DNA of 39,553 nucleotides from Candidatus Epulonipiscium sp. (GTDB lineage Bacteria; Bacillota; Clostridia; Lachnospirales; JAAYNZ01), in contig JAAYSE010000034.1 in the NCBI GenBank assembly GCA_012524135.1, positions 1-39,553 of the forward strand. Direction: 5' to 3'. The notes under the pieces were generated by a model. The model ran no database searches. It saw nothing but the letters and a program-made list of their open reading frames with translations, and was not told the DNA's origin. Position numbers and translations under genes: made by a program. The number at the start of each line of letters is the position of its first letter. Within the stretch, counting starts at the first letter, position 1. Positions 7,761 through 16,697 of the stretch are shown here, piece after piece.

Positions 7761-9839
7761 TTATAAACGTACCAATTCAACAATACTATATGCTATATTA
7801 TCAAGAATATCGGTAAATTTCTCTTGTAAATCATAATATTTTCCATCTGGTTTTGTTAGAGGATCGTAGGCTTCAATACTTTCTCGTTCTTTTCTAGCTA
7901 CTACATAAGTAGTAATATGATTGTCTTCTAACATTTGACAGAGTTCACTCACATATTTACCACTATGAGTGGGTATATGCGGAGGAGCATCTGTAATTAG
8001 AATAAATATATTGTTCCCATTTTTTTCAACATAAGATGTTTGTAATAATTGAATACCTGTTTCAAGCGCATCTAATGAAGATTCAGGAATATCTCCTCCA
8101 TAAGTTCTAGGAATGTTTTTCACTTGTCTTTGGAATTTTTCAGCATCATTTGTAAAATTATAAACACTTGGTTTTTCTCCTTCTCCTAAATCACCAAAAC
8201 CAATGAGACCTAATTGAAATTCTACTCCTTTACTTCGTAAAATATTAGAAAACTCAATGGCGCGATCTTTTACTCCATGAATATACGCATCCATACTTCC
8301 TGTTGTATCAATCAAAAATACAATATTCATATTTTGTGGAGTTTTCATCACTTCTTCTTTTCTAGGTGGTGGTAATACCTTCGTTCGATCAAATTCTGCT
8401 CGTTCCTCTTTTCCTGTAGATAAGTCTTTTACATACACTTCAAAGAGGTTATTTTCATCAATCGCATACGTAATTTCTAATTGAGTAGTACCTTTTAATC
8501 CCTCTAACATAACACTTCCAATATACTTTTTATCTTCTTCGTTGTTTTGTTCCCATTGATAAACATCTACTTGTACTGAAGAAGCTCCAGACATACTAGC
8601 AAAATTACGATCTGAAACTTTAGCAGGAATCGGACTTCCCATAGGAATAATCGGAATCAATTTACGTTCCATCGTATGAATATTTACAATCGCCTCGGTA
8701 CCAAAAATTTGACGACTAATTTGTCCAACTTTTACATTACTATTAGGCAGGTGAATAAGATAATTATAAATAGCTGCTCCCATTGCTACACTTTTTGCTG
8801 GATCTGTTGCACGATACGGCTCTTTGATATAACCAGCTACCATTCTTTTTACCATAGGTATTAAAGTAGATCCTCCTACTAAAATCACCTTAGAAATCTC
8901 ATCGGGTTCCTTAGAAGCTCTATGTAACGCTTCTTTAATAATCTCACGGCTTCGATCTACATATTTTCGAATAAATCCTTCAAACTGTTCTCGCGTGATT
9001 TCCATGATTAAATTTTTAGGTACTCCTTCATGAATCAATAATGGATGAATACGTATCATTGCTTTATGAGTACCTGATAACTTTTTCTTTACTTGTTCCG
9101 CTTCTTGTTTTAATTTTTGTAATACTCGTTTTTTCTCTATAACTTCTAAATCATTAATATTAATATTGGTATCTTCATAAAATTTTTCTTTCATCCATTG
9201 AATCAATTCGCTATCAAAATCATCTCCGCCGAGGTTCATATCCCCTACATCGGATAATTCTTGAAAAATCTCTTCTCCATTTTCATCTTGAGACACTTTT
9301 AAAACACAGGCATCAAAGGTTCCTCCGCCTAAATCATATACTAATAAAGTTTGTGCATATCCTTGACGATAACCATATTCAATAGCTGCTGCTAAAGGTT
9401 CTGATAAAAGATAAACATTTTTAAAACCAGCTAATTCTCCTGCCCGTTTTGTTGCATAAATTTGACGATCGTTAAAATAAGCAGGATGAGTAATGACTAC
9501 CTCTTCAAACGTTTCTCCCGATTGTTCTTCTGCTGCTTTTTTAAGTTTTTTAAGAATTTCCGAACTAATTTCTTCCGGTGTTTTTTGAATATCACCTACA
9601 GAAATTGGGTCATTATTACCCATATAACGTTTTATGGAGATCATTGTTTGTTCTGGATAAATAATAGCTCCTGCTTTCGCTTCACTTCCTACAATAATCC
9701 CTTCTTCTCCATAACATACTACAGAAGGAAGTACTTCTTCCATTCCATCTATCTTAACTACTTCTACTTCATCATTTTTATCATTATAAATGACTGCAAT
9801 GGAATTGGTAGTTCCTAAATCAATTCCTAAATAAGCCAT
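7761..9839 (-). CDS. Hsp70-VWA fusion protein
   Basis: A 692-residue fusion. An Hsp70 nucleotide-binding domain occupies about 1-370: GIDLGTTNS at 5-13, the SIKR lysine at 70, YDLGGGTFD at 168-176, VGGST at 321-325. A beta substrate-binding domain covers about 375-495. The helical lid is missing and a von Willebrand A domain (about 503-692) takes its place. The metal site looks intact: DTTGS at 511-515, a Thr near 579 and an Asp at 617. ATP-cycle residues also look intact. I chose the ATG at 9839 because GGAGGGCGAATAAT precedes it by the usual spacing; a longer reading would add 27 residues before the Hsp70 start that overlap the upstream gene. It follows the upstream Hsp70 stop by a single base, so coupling is likely. 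Protein binding by the VWA domain is expected from the family; the partner is unknown. Confidence 0.93.
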   Translation of the reverse strand: MAYLGIDLGTTNSIAVIYNDKNDEVEVVKIDGMEEVLPSVVCYGEEGIIVGSEAKAGAIIYPEQTMISIKRYMGNNDPISVGDIQKTPEEISSEILKKLKKAAEEQSGETFEEVVITHPAYFNDRQIYATKRAGELAGFKNVYLLSEPLAAAIEYGYRQGYAQTLLVYDLGGGTFDACVLKVSQDENGEEIFQELSDVGDMNLGGDDFDSELIQWMKEKFYEDTNININDLEVIEKKRVLQKLKQEAEQVKKKLSGTHKAMIRIHPLLIHEGVPKNLIMEITREQFEGFIRKYVDRSREIIKEALHRASKEPDEISKVILVGGSTLIPMVKRMVAGYIKEPYRATDPAKSVAMGAAIYNYLIHLPNSNVKVGQISRQIFGTEAIVNIHTMERKLIPIIPMGSPIPAKVSDRNFASMSGASSVQVDVYQWEQNNEEDKKYIGSVMLEGLKGTTQLEITYAIDENNLFEVYVKDLSTGKEERAEFDRTKVLPPPRKEEVMKTPQNMNIVFLIDTTGSMDAYIHGVKDRAIEFSNILRSKGVEFQLGLIGFGDLGEGEKPSVYNFTNDAEKFQRQVKNIPRTYGGDIPESSLDALETGIQLLQTSYVEKNGNNIFILITDAPPHIPTHSGKYVSELCQMLEDNHITTYVVARKERESIEAYDPLTKPDGKYYDLQEKFTDILDNIAYSIVELVRL

Positions 9840-9840
9840 A

Positions 9841-11481
9841 TTATTCGCCCTCCAATACTGTTGTTGTAAAACGACTAGGATCAAAAGTTTCTTTAAAACC
9901 ACTAGGTGGATACAAATCACTAAATCCTAAATCTTCCACGCTTCCTTTTACAAGTCCACCTTCTTCTTCTACCAATAAAGTTACTTGTAATTTCGTTTTG
10001 CCTGAAGGCCTCTCTGGTAATCCTTTGATATGAACTTCTCCTATGAGCTTACAATGTTCGATCGTATCTTCTTTATCTATTCGTTCTAATATTTTTAATT
10101 CTAATGTAGTCATATCTTGAGGATCTGTTCCTGCTAGTGTAAATATATGACTTTTTTTTGCAAGCGTATAGGGAGTTCCGCGACGAATCATGGTAAAAAA
10201 AGATTTTCTATGTCCATGATCTACTTCTAAACCGATATCATGAGGAACTGTTACTTCAAATTCTACATCTACTTTTTCTGTATCCATATCTGGATGAGTT
10301 AAAAGTCCCATTTTCATCGCTGCATAATACGTAGCACCTAAGGAAATATCTAATGCGGGTCGTTCGGATGTATAAATCTTATTTTCTTCATTAAAAATAC
10401 CAATGAGCATATCTTTGACCCAAGGCATTTGTGAAGATCCTCCCTCAAGTAACACTCGATCAATATCCGTTGCTACTAGAGCTCCTGTATAAGCTTCACG
10501 AAGAGCTTTTAAAACAAGTTTTCTGGTTGTTTCAATAAAATCATGGATCCAATCTTCCATTTGTTCTCTTGTAACTTGTTCAACAAAAGGTGGTATACAA
10601 AAGGTAAATGGAATTCGAAAAGCTTTTACACCAGATAAACGTTCTTTCGTTTCTTTTGCCCTCATAATCAGCTCTGCTTGATTTTCTTTTGTAATTTCTT
10701 CTTTTACTTGTCCTGTCTTATTTTGAATATAGTTGTAGCATTGATCAATAATAGTTTCATCAATATTATCTCCGCCATGATAAGCTTCTCCACCTTCACT
10801 AATTACTTGGAGTTTTATTTTTTTGTCATTTTTTTCTACCACGTGAAAAATAGTAATATCTAACGTTCCCCCACCAAAATCAAAAACCATAATTTTTTCA
10901 TCTTGATTTAATTGATGTCGAAAATTATAAGCTAAAGCAGCTGCTTTTGGTTCTTCAATTAAACAAATTAATTTTTCTTTTAGTCCTGCTAACTCACAAG
11001 CTCGAACTGTTGCTTTTTTAGCACTATCATCAAAATCATAGGGTACCGAAACTACGCAACCAATAATTTCTGCTTTTGGATTTATATTTTGACAATGGGA
11101 TATTAATTCTTGTAAAATTTTTGCTGAAATTTCTTCTGGCAAATATTCTTTTCCTCCAAGATTTATGGTTTCATTCGTTCCCATTTTTCGTTTAATTGAA
11201 CGAATCGTTGTTTCTGGATAAATCTTCATAGAACGATATGCTTCTTCTCCAATGACCCATTCTCCTTTTTCTCCTTCTGCTCCGGATCGATATTGTACTA
11301 CGGAAGGTAAAGGAACTTTACCAAAACCATTACTAATATCGATGGCTTCTGGTCTTTTATTACGATTGTCCCAATAACTAATAACAGAATTGGTAGTTCC
11401 TAAATCAATACCTAAAATATACCATTCTTCTGGTAAATCCCCTTGATCTTCGATCTGCTTTTTATATTCTTCCCAAGTCAT
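9841..11481 (-). CDS. Lidless Hsp70 with N-terminal MTWEEYKK tail
   Basis: A 546-residue Hsp70-family ATPase. A 20-residue tail (MTWEEYKKQIEDQGDLPEEW) precedes the nucleotide-binding domain: GIDLGTTNS at 24-32, catalytic-type lysine in SIKR at 97, DFGGGTLD at 201-208, GGSS at 347-350. All key ATP motifs are intact. A beta substrate-binding domain follows, but the protein ends at about the point where the helical lid would begin, and no EEVD-like tail is present. The start at 11481 was chosen because AAAGGTGAG lies just upstream and a similar MSWKRYRK tail starts the neighbouring paralogue; the longer reading overlaps the previous gene. It is not the classical dnaK, which normally sits with hrcA, grpE and dnaJ and keeps a lid. 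Confidence 0.92.
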   Translation of the reverse strand: MTWEEYKKQIEDQGDLPEEWYILGIDLGTTNSVISYWDNRNKRPEAIDISNGFGKVPLPSVVQYRSGAEGEKGEWVIGEEAYRSMKIYPETTIRSIKRKMGTNETINLGGKEYLPEEISAKILQELISHCQNINPKAEIIGCVVSVPYDFDDSAKKATVRACELAGLKEKLICLIEEPKAAALAYNFRHQLNQDEKIMVFDFGGGTLDITIFHVVEKNDKKIKLQVISEGGEAYHGGDNIDETIIDQCYNYIQNKTGQVKEEITKENQAELIMRAKETKERLSGVKAFRIPFTFCIPPFVEQVTREQMEDWIHDFIETTRKLVLKALREAYTGALVATDIDRVLLEGGSSQMPWVKDMLIGIFNEENKIYTSERPALDISLGATYYAAMKMGLLTHPDMDTEKVDVEFEVTVPHDIGLEVDHGHRKSFFTMIRRGTPYTLAKKSHIFTLAGTDPQDMTTLELKILERIDKEDTIEHCKLIGEVHIKGLPERPSGKTKLQVTLLVEEEGGLVKGSVEDLGFSDLYPPSGFKETFDPSRFTTTVLEGE

Positions 11482-11497
11482 TGGCTCACCTTTCCTT

Positions 11498-13072
11498 TCA
11501 TAATTGAATTTCAAATTCCTTGACATAATCGGTAGCTGGAAAGAAATCTCCAAACCCACAATCTTTTATTATTCCCTGTATTTGAAAAGGATTTTTCATC
11601 TGACAACAAACTTCTAATTTTGTAGCTCCTTTGGGGCGAACTGGCAATCCTTTCAAGGAAACTTCACCAAGCTCTGATTCTTCTCCTTTTTCATTTCTTT
11701 TTAATATAAATAATTTTAATTCTTCTGTTTTAGAATGTTGAGTGATTAAAGAACAAACTGGTTGTTTCTGCCACCAAAAAGATTTCTTTTCAATAAAGGA
11801 TATAAATTGATCTCCTCGTTTTGTCTTCACTTTAAGACCTATATCAAAAGGTACACGATGTACATCTTCCAGTTGAATTTGTAATGGATCTATTAAACCT
11901 AAATAAGATGCAGCAGCCCAACAAGCTCCTGCAGAAATTTGTCCTTCCGAAAAAGGAGAATGAATGATAGAAATATAAGGAAATTTTTCTTTTATCCTAT
12001 GACATACCCAATCCATCTCAAAACCTCCACCAGATAAAACAATTTTGGTAATATCTTTTTCTGTAAGTGTTTTATCAATGGTTTTTGATAACGTATCTTC
12101 GATGAATTGTTCTAATTTTTCTTTCATCGGAGCAATAATAAATTCTAATTCTTGGCTTTGTATATTTTTTTGGAAAGCGGGATGTACAAAATTAAAATAA
12201 ATTTTCATCGATTTTCCTTGATAATAGTGTTGTAGTAACATTGCCTTATTTTGATATAATAAATTATCAATTTGATGTAATACCTCTGATTGTAACTGAT
12301 CAGATAACTCACCTGTATGTTCACAATATATTTGAATAAATAATTGTCTTAGTTTTTGATCAAATTTTTGTAAACCTAGAGACAAATCAAATAATGAAGA
12401 ATATACTTCTCCCTGTATTTTTTCTTTCTCTGTTTGAATTTGGAAAATTCCACTTCGTATCGCCTCATTACCATAATCTAGATAAAGAATAGTTTCTTGT
12501 TTTTCTAATTGTCTTTGATGATACAAGGAGTGTAAAATACATTCTCGGTCAGGTAGCATAGTAATAAGTTTTTGATCTAATCCAGCTAAAGAAAAAGCAC
12601 GATAAAATTCTTCCATTGCTAACTCTGAAAAATATGTAGGAGTAGCTACTACCATTCCTATGATTTCTGCATTGGGATTAATGTTTTTACATATGTCCAC
12701 CAGTTCTTGAAGATAACGACTCAGTAAAACAGGAAAATTCATTGGCTTTCCAGCAATATCAATCCATTCTCCATATCCTAATCGTTTTATAGGATCATGA
12801 ATAGTAATATCTTCAAAAAAACCTTTGTTAAGCAAAGCATATTCCCCATATACCCATTCTTTATTTTCCGGAATATATTGTAAGACAGTAGGAATCGAAG
12901 GTTTGCCATATCCACCGCTAACATCAATCCATTCTGGCTGATGACGATTTACATTCCAATATGAAATAACAGAAGTTTGATTTCCTATATCTATTCCTAA
13001 AATAAACTTACTTTCATCCTCTAATGGTTTATCCAGAGAAGTAAACATTTTTCTATACCGTTTCCAACTCAT
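11498..13072 (-). CDS. Degenerate Hsp70-like protein (probable pseudo-ATPase)
   Basis: 524 residues, collinear with the next Hsp70 in the operon and sharing its N-terminal tail pattern (MSWKRYRK) and its lidless C-terminus. The ATP motifs are eroded. Phosphate-1 reads GIDIGNQTS (26-34) instead of DLGTTNS. Phosphate-2 reads LDYGNEAIRS (about 198-207) instead of DLGGGTFD. The adenosine motif reads SGGGFEMDW (347-355) instead of GGSS. The LGG-type motif after strand beta is also lost, while the IKR lysine (96) remains. The frame is intact over the whole length, so it is a maintained protein rather than a pseudogene. The start at 13072 has RBS AGAGGG, which lies across the stop of the GrpE-like gene. 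It may bind nucleotide poorly and act as a regulator or exchange partner of its intact neighbour; that is inference. Confidence 0.88.
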   Translation of the reverse strand: MSWKRYRKMFTSLDKPLEDESKFILGIDIGNQTSVISYWNVNRHQPEWIDVSGGYGKPSIPTVLQYIPENKEWVYGEYALLNKGFFEDITIHDPIKRLGYGEWIDIAGKPMNFPVLLSRYLQELVDICKNINPNAEIIGMVVATPTYFSELAMEEFYRAFSLAGLDQKLITMLPDRECILHSLYHQRQLEKQETILYLDYGNEAIRSGIFQIQTEKEKIQGEVYSSLFDLSLGLQKFDQKLRQLFIQIYCEHTGELSDQLQSEVLHQIDNLLYQNKAMLLQHYYQGKSMKIYFNFVHPAFQKNIQSQELEFIIAPMKEKLEQFIEDTLSKTIDKTLTEKDITKIVLSGGGFEMDWVCHRIKEKFPYISIIHSPFSEGQISAGACWAAASYLGLIDPLQIQLEDVHRVPFDIGLKVKTKRGDQFISFIEKKSFWWQKQPVCSLITQHSKTEELKLFILKRNEKGEESELGEVSLKGLPVRPKGATKLEVCCQMKNPFQIQGIIKDCGFGDFFPATDYVKEFEIQL

Positions 13073-13085
13073 ATTTGTACCCTCT

Positions 13086-14966
13086 TTATCGTGCAGCAAT
13101 CACATTGGCTCTTAATAGTACTTGCCCTTGATATCGATAACCCGTATTGATACATTTTATAATCTCACCCTTTTGAAAGTTTTCATTCTTCTCTGCTAAT
13201 AACACCTCTTGCTCTCTGCCATTAAATTTTTCATGAGGTTTAGGACTAATAAAATTAATCCCATATTCCTCTAAAGCCTCATATAATTGCTTTGTTAAAT
13301 CATCTATTTGTATTACATATTGTTGAATAATTTCTTCTGTTTCTTCACGTATACGAGAGATAGAATAGTGTAATACTTCCTCAAAAGTACTGATTTCAAA
13401 CAATAACTGATCTTTAAGATGATTGCTTATAATCTTATCCCATTGTTGTTTTGATTGTTCTTTCCATCGGGTCATTTTTTCTTGTATAAGCTTAGCATAA
13501 CCTTCTTCTTGATCTTTTTTTAATATACTTTCTAAGGATGTATCCAGATCAATAGGATCTATAGAATAACTTTTATCTTCTTCCACCCATTTTTTATATA
13601 AAAAAATGGGGATCTCTTTATCTTCTTTGTCTTTTTTTAAAAAAGGATACACTAGGTCTCCTAAAAATTCTTTTATTTGTATTTTCCATTCTTCTTGTTC
13701 TTCTTCTATACTTTGTATTTTAATAGCTAATGTTTCATTAATTCCAGCAAAAATATCTTTTTGCTTTGTTGCCAATAAAAACTCCTCTTGTTCTTGATAA
13801 TAGGTTTGAAATTGATGAAAAGATGTAAGTATCTTTTCCATCATGATTTGATACTGTTCTTTTTCTTGTTTCATACTATCTTTCCAACAATTATATTCCT
13901 TTTGCTCCCATTGCATTAAAAATTCTATATATAATTTTATCATACCATGCCAAGAATCCTGAAGTTGCTTGATCACTTCATGATATTCACTAAAGCGTTC
14001 TTCCACTCTTTCTTGAGGTATGGTCTTCATGTCCTCTACATACTTTTGTATACCTTCTTGTTGGATATACTGCTCAAAGCAAGTAAAATTGAGAAGTTTT
14101 TCCTTTGGCTCTTCCGTATTTTTTAAACCTTGTTCCCAAAAATAAACTTTTTTCTCTAACTGATCCCCTAACATCTCCATTTTTTGAAGCAATGGTATTT
14201 CCTGTTCTATCTTTTTCTTTAATACATTAATCTGAGTATTACAAATAGATTCTAATGTATTTTTTTGATTTTGAACGAATTCATAATATAGATGAAGAGT
14301 AGGTCTTTGATCAAAATCGTCCATTTGATTCATTCCATTGACTGTTACCTTTTGATAAAGAGTATATAAGATAGAACCAGTCTCCTGCCAAACCTGTTGA
14401 TACAAATGTTGAATTTGTTCTAGATATATTTCTTTTGTATTTTGTCCATCATATTGAATCCATTGTTTTTGTAATTTTGTTCTCTCTTGTGATTGTAACC
14501 AATATTGAATAAAATCTTGTTCAATTTGTTGTAATTGAACAATAAAACTTTGTTTGGTTAAAGAGATATACTTTTCTTTTTCTAGTTGTATAGGATTGAT
14601 CCCTGGTTTTCCATGTTCATAAAACTGCTGGTATTCAGAAAGCAAAATACTCATAATACCATTTAAAACATCTATGGTTTCTTGTTCTTCTACTCTTTCT
14701 AATCCTGTTTTTTGTTTCCTATATTCATCATTGATTTTTTTATATTCATAAAACAACTGTTCTAAAAATATAAAAATCTCTGCATCATAAAGAGCCAATC
14801 GATGATCTTTATGCAAATGATGAAGAATCTTAATCATTATTTTTACTCGAATGCTAAAAAAACATTCCTTTATTTCCTGTATCATTATTTGATCAAAAGC
14901 CTGTATCGTCTTTTCCCAAGCTTTTATCGTTTCTTCCTTTTGTTTTGAATCAGCAAGCCAGAACAT
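13086..14966 (-). CDS. Giant coiled-coil protein with GrpE-like C-terminal domain
   Basis: 626 residues, rich in Glu, Gln and Lys and almost wholly helical, with coiled coil over much of residues 1-570. The last about 27 residues read GEIIKCINTGYRYQGQVLLR and ANVIAAR. This matches the end of GrpE (G-x-I/V...GY...VLRxAxVxVA), the beta-wing that contacts Hsp70 and opens its nucleotide cleft. Ordinary GrpE is about 180-200 residues, so this is over three times longer. It sits between two Hsp70 genes (20 bases after the first, 13 before the next), which supports a role as nucleotide-exchange factor for the cluster. RBS GGGAGGAG precedes the ATG. The GrpE link rests on a short region and should be treated as probable only. 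Confidence 0.75.
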   Translation of the reverse strand: MFWLADSKQKEETIKAWEKTIQAFDQIMIQEIKECFFSIRVKIMIKILHHLHKDHRLALYDAEIFIFLEQLFYEYKKINDEYRKQKTGLERVEEQETIDVLNGIMSILLSEYQQFYEHGKPGINPIQLEKEKYISLTKQSFIVQLQQIEQDFIQYWLQSQERTKLQKQWIQYDGQNTKEIYLEQIQHLYQQVWQETGSILYTLYQKVTVNGMNQMDDFDQRPTLHLYYEFVQNQKNTLESICNTQINVLKKKIEQEIPLLQKMEMLGDQLEKKVYFWEQGLKNTEEPKEKLLNFTCFEQYIQQEGIQKYVEDMKTIPQERVEERFSEYHEVIKQLQDSWHGMIKLYIEFLMQWEQKEYNCWKDSMKQEKEQYQIMMEKILTSFHQFQTYYQEQEEFLLATKQKDIFAGINETLAIKIQSIEEEQEEWKIQIKEFLGDLVYPFLKKDKEDKEIPIFLYKKWVEEDKSYSIDPIDLDTSLESILKKDQEEGYAKLIQEKMTRWKEQSKQQWDKIISNHLKDQLLFEISTFEEVLHYSISRIREETEEIIQQYVIQIDDLTKQLYEALEEYGINFISPKPHEKFNGREQEVLLAEKNENFQKGEIIKCINTGYRYQGQVLLRANVIAAR

Positions 14967-14986
14967 ACAACTCCTCCCATTCTGCC

Positions 14987-16669
14987 TTATTCGTATAACT
15001 CATCCACTGAAAGTTCTGTTTCTACTCCATCTGTACTCATACTTTTAGCCATTACTTTCAACATATTATCTTGTCCTACATGAAAAATAACTTTTACTTT
15101 TTCTTCTCCCTTAGAAGCTGCGGGTATTCCTCGTAAGCTCGTTCCCGCTAAACGTTTCATTCCTTCTTGATATACAAAATCTTTTTCTTTCTCTGTACCA
15201 CTAGGTTTTGTATTTTCATACACAACAATAGCCATACTCGTTACATGATCAAAATTAGTAGTGAGTAATTCATCTGCTTCAATCGTTAAACCTTCTTTAG
15301 GTATGTCTAAGCCTTCTTCTACAATTTCCATAAAACGTCGACCTGCAATTTCTAGTCCTAAAGGATGAATTGTTTTTTCATGAACGATAGGTCCTCGTAC
15401 TGTTGGCATCATAATCATATTACAATAGTATGCTGCTCCTCGTGAAATACTTAAAGCAGGACTCATTTTAGATTTAAAAGGATCTTTATTAAATTTTTCT
15501 TTGATTTTTTCATGAATTCGTGGCATAGCAGAACTTCCGCCTACCAAAAAGATTTCATCAATATCACTTTCTTGTAAAGCTGCAGCTTTTAAACATTCAT
15601 CAACCGTTTCCAATGTTTTATCAATTAAATCTTCTACGCTTTTACCTTCCATTTTTTCAACTATTTCTGGTTTATCCCCTAATGAATTCACTCGCTTATG
15701 ATGTAAAAAAGCCTCTTTAGAAATTTCCATATTGATATTGATCATCTTCGGTTCTTGAAGAAAAGGTGCTAAGACTACTTTGGTAGATTTCGCAGTAGAT
15801 AAACGTTCTTTTGCTTGAGTTGCTACCTGTTGTAGACGAACTAATGCTGTTTTCTTTTGTCGTTTTGATACTCCATCATCTACCTCTAGATCAAAAAGAT
15901 CTATTTCTCCATTTGTCATATTTTTAAACTCTTCATAAATTAAATCCATCATCATTTTATCGATATCATTACCACCTAAATGATTATCACCATAAGTACT
16001 TAAAATACTAATATTGGGTTCATTTTCTTCATCCATCTCGATATTTAAAATACAAGCATCAAAAGTTCCTCCACCAAAATCATAGACTAAAACTTTTTTA
16101 TTTTTTCGTTCATTTACAGCATACGAAATGGCTGCTGCAGCTGGTTCCAATCGAAGATATATATTTTCTTCATCAAATCCTGCTAATTTAGCTGCTTCTT
16201 TTGTCATCTTTTTTTGCTTGTCCGTAGAGTTAGCTGGAACTGTAATAACACAACCCGAAAACTCTCCTGCAATTCCTAATTCTTCCTGTACATATTCATC
16301 TGCTTTTTGTTTTAAGTATCCTAAAATTTCCCCTGCAATTTGTTCTGGTTCAAATTCATATTCTTTATCTTCTACTTGTATTTTTATTTTTTGACCGGAC
16401 CCAAGAAGTCGTTTTATAGATAATACCGTACTTTCCGGATAAATAATCGCTGCTTCTTTTGCTTGAATTCCAAAAATACGGGATAATTTATTTGGATCTT
16501 CTAAATCAATTTCAAATTGAATAGCCGTTGGAAACACATTGCTTCCGTCAATAGGAATGGTATGCACATCCCCTTCTTTAAAATCATAAACACTAATCAC
16601 AGAATTAGTAGTTCCAAAATCAATTCCTAAAAACATTCCTCTTTCCACATCTAAACCTAATGTAGCCAT
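14987..16669 (-). CDS. Lidless Hsp70 (DnaK-like) ATPase
   Basis: 560 residues. The nucleotide-binding domain covers about 14-420, with GIDFGTTNS (15-23), SIKR lysine at 86, DFGGGTFD (197-204), LGGNDID (231-237) and VGGSS (376-380), all intact. A segment around 325-345 (RVNSLGDKPEIVEKMEGKSV) is an insertion relative to standard DnaK. A beta substrate-binding domain follows and the protein stops without a helical lid. RBS AAGGAGGATAAAAT precedes the ATG perfectly, so the short MATLGLDVERG lead is retained. It is preceded by the 909-residue helical-repeat gene (28-base gap) and followed by the GrpE-like gene, giving an Hsp70/exchange-factor pair. Confidence 0.93.
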   Translation of the reverse strand: MATLGLDVERGMFLGIDFGTTNSVISVYDFKEGDVHTIPIDGSNVFPTAIQFEIDLEDPNKLSRIFGIQAKEAAIIYPESTVLSIKRLLGSGQKIKIQVEDKEYEFEPEQIAGEILGYLKQKADEYVQEELGIAGEFSGCVITVPANSTDKQKKMTKEAAKLAGFDEENIYLRLEPAAAAISYAVNERKNKKVLVYDFGGGTFDACILNIEMDEENEPNISILSTYGDNHLGGNDIDKMMMDLIYEEFKNMTNGEIDLFDLEVDDGVSKRQKKTALVRLQQVATQAKERLSTAKSTKVVLAPFLQEPKMININMEISKEAFLHHKRVNSLGDKPEIVEKMEGKSVEDLIDKTLETVDECLKAAALQESDIDEIFLVGGSSAMPRIHEKIKEKFNKDPFKSKMSPALSISRGAAYYCNMIMMPTVRGPIVHEKTIHPLGLEIAGRRFMEIVEEGLDIPKEGLTIEADELLTTNFDHVTSMAIVVYENTKPSGTEKEKDFVYQEGMKRLAGTSLRGIPAASKGEEKVKVIFHVGQDNMLKVMAKSMSTDGVETELSVDELYE

Positions 16670-16697
16670 ATTTTATCCTCCTTTTGTATACTTGTAT

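Noticed and set aside
9462-9818. Plus-strand open frame of 118 codons opposite the Hsp70-VWA gene
   Set aside because: It lies wholly inside the conserved Hsp70 nucleotide domain on the other strand, is rich in Phe/Asn/Tyr as expected for an antisense shadow, and has no RBS.
9841-11559. Longer reading of the tailed Hsp70 starting inside the previous gene
   Set aside because: The extra 26 residues overlap the degenerate Hsp70's end, have no RBS, and the start at 11481 aligns with the paralogue's tail.
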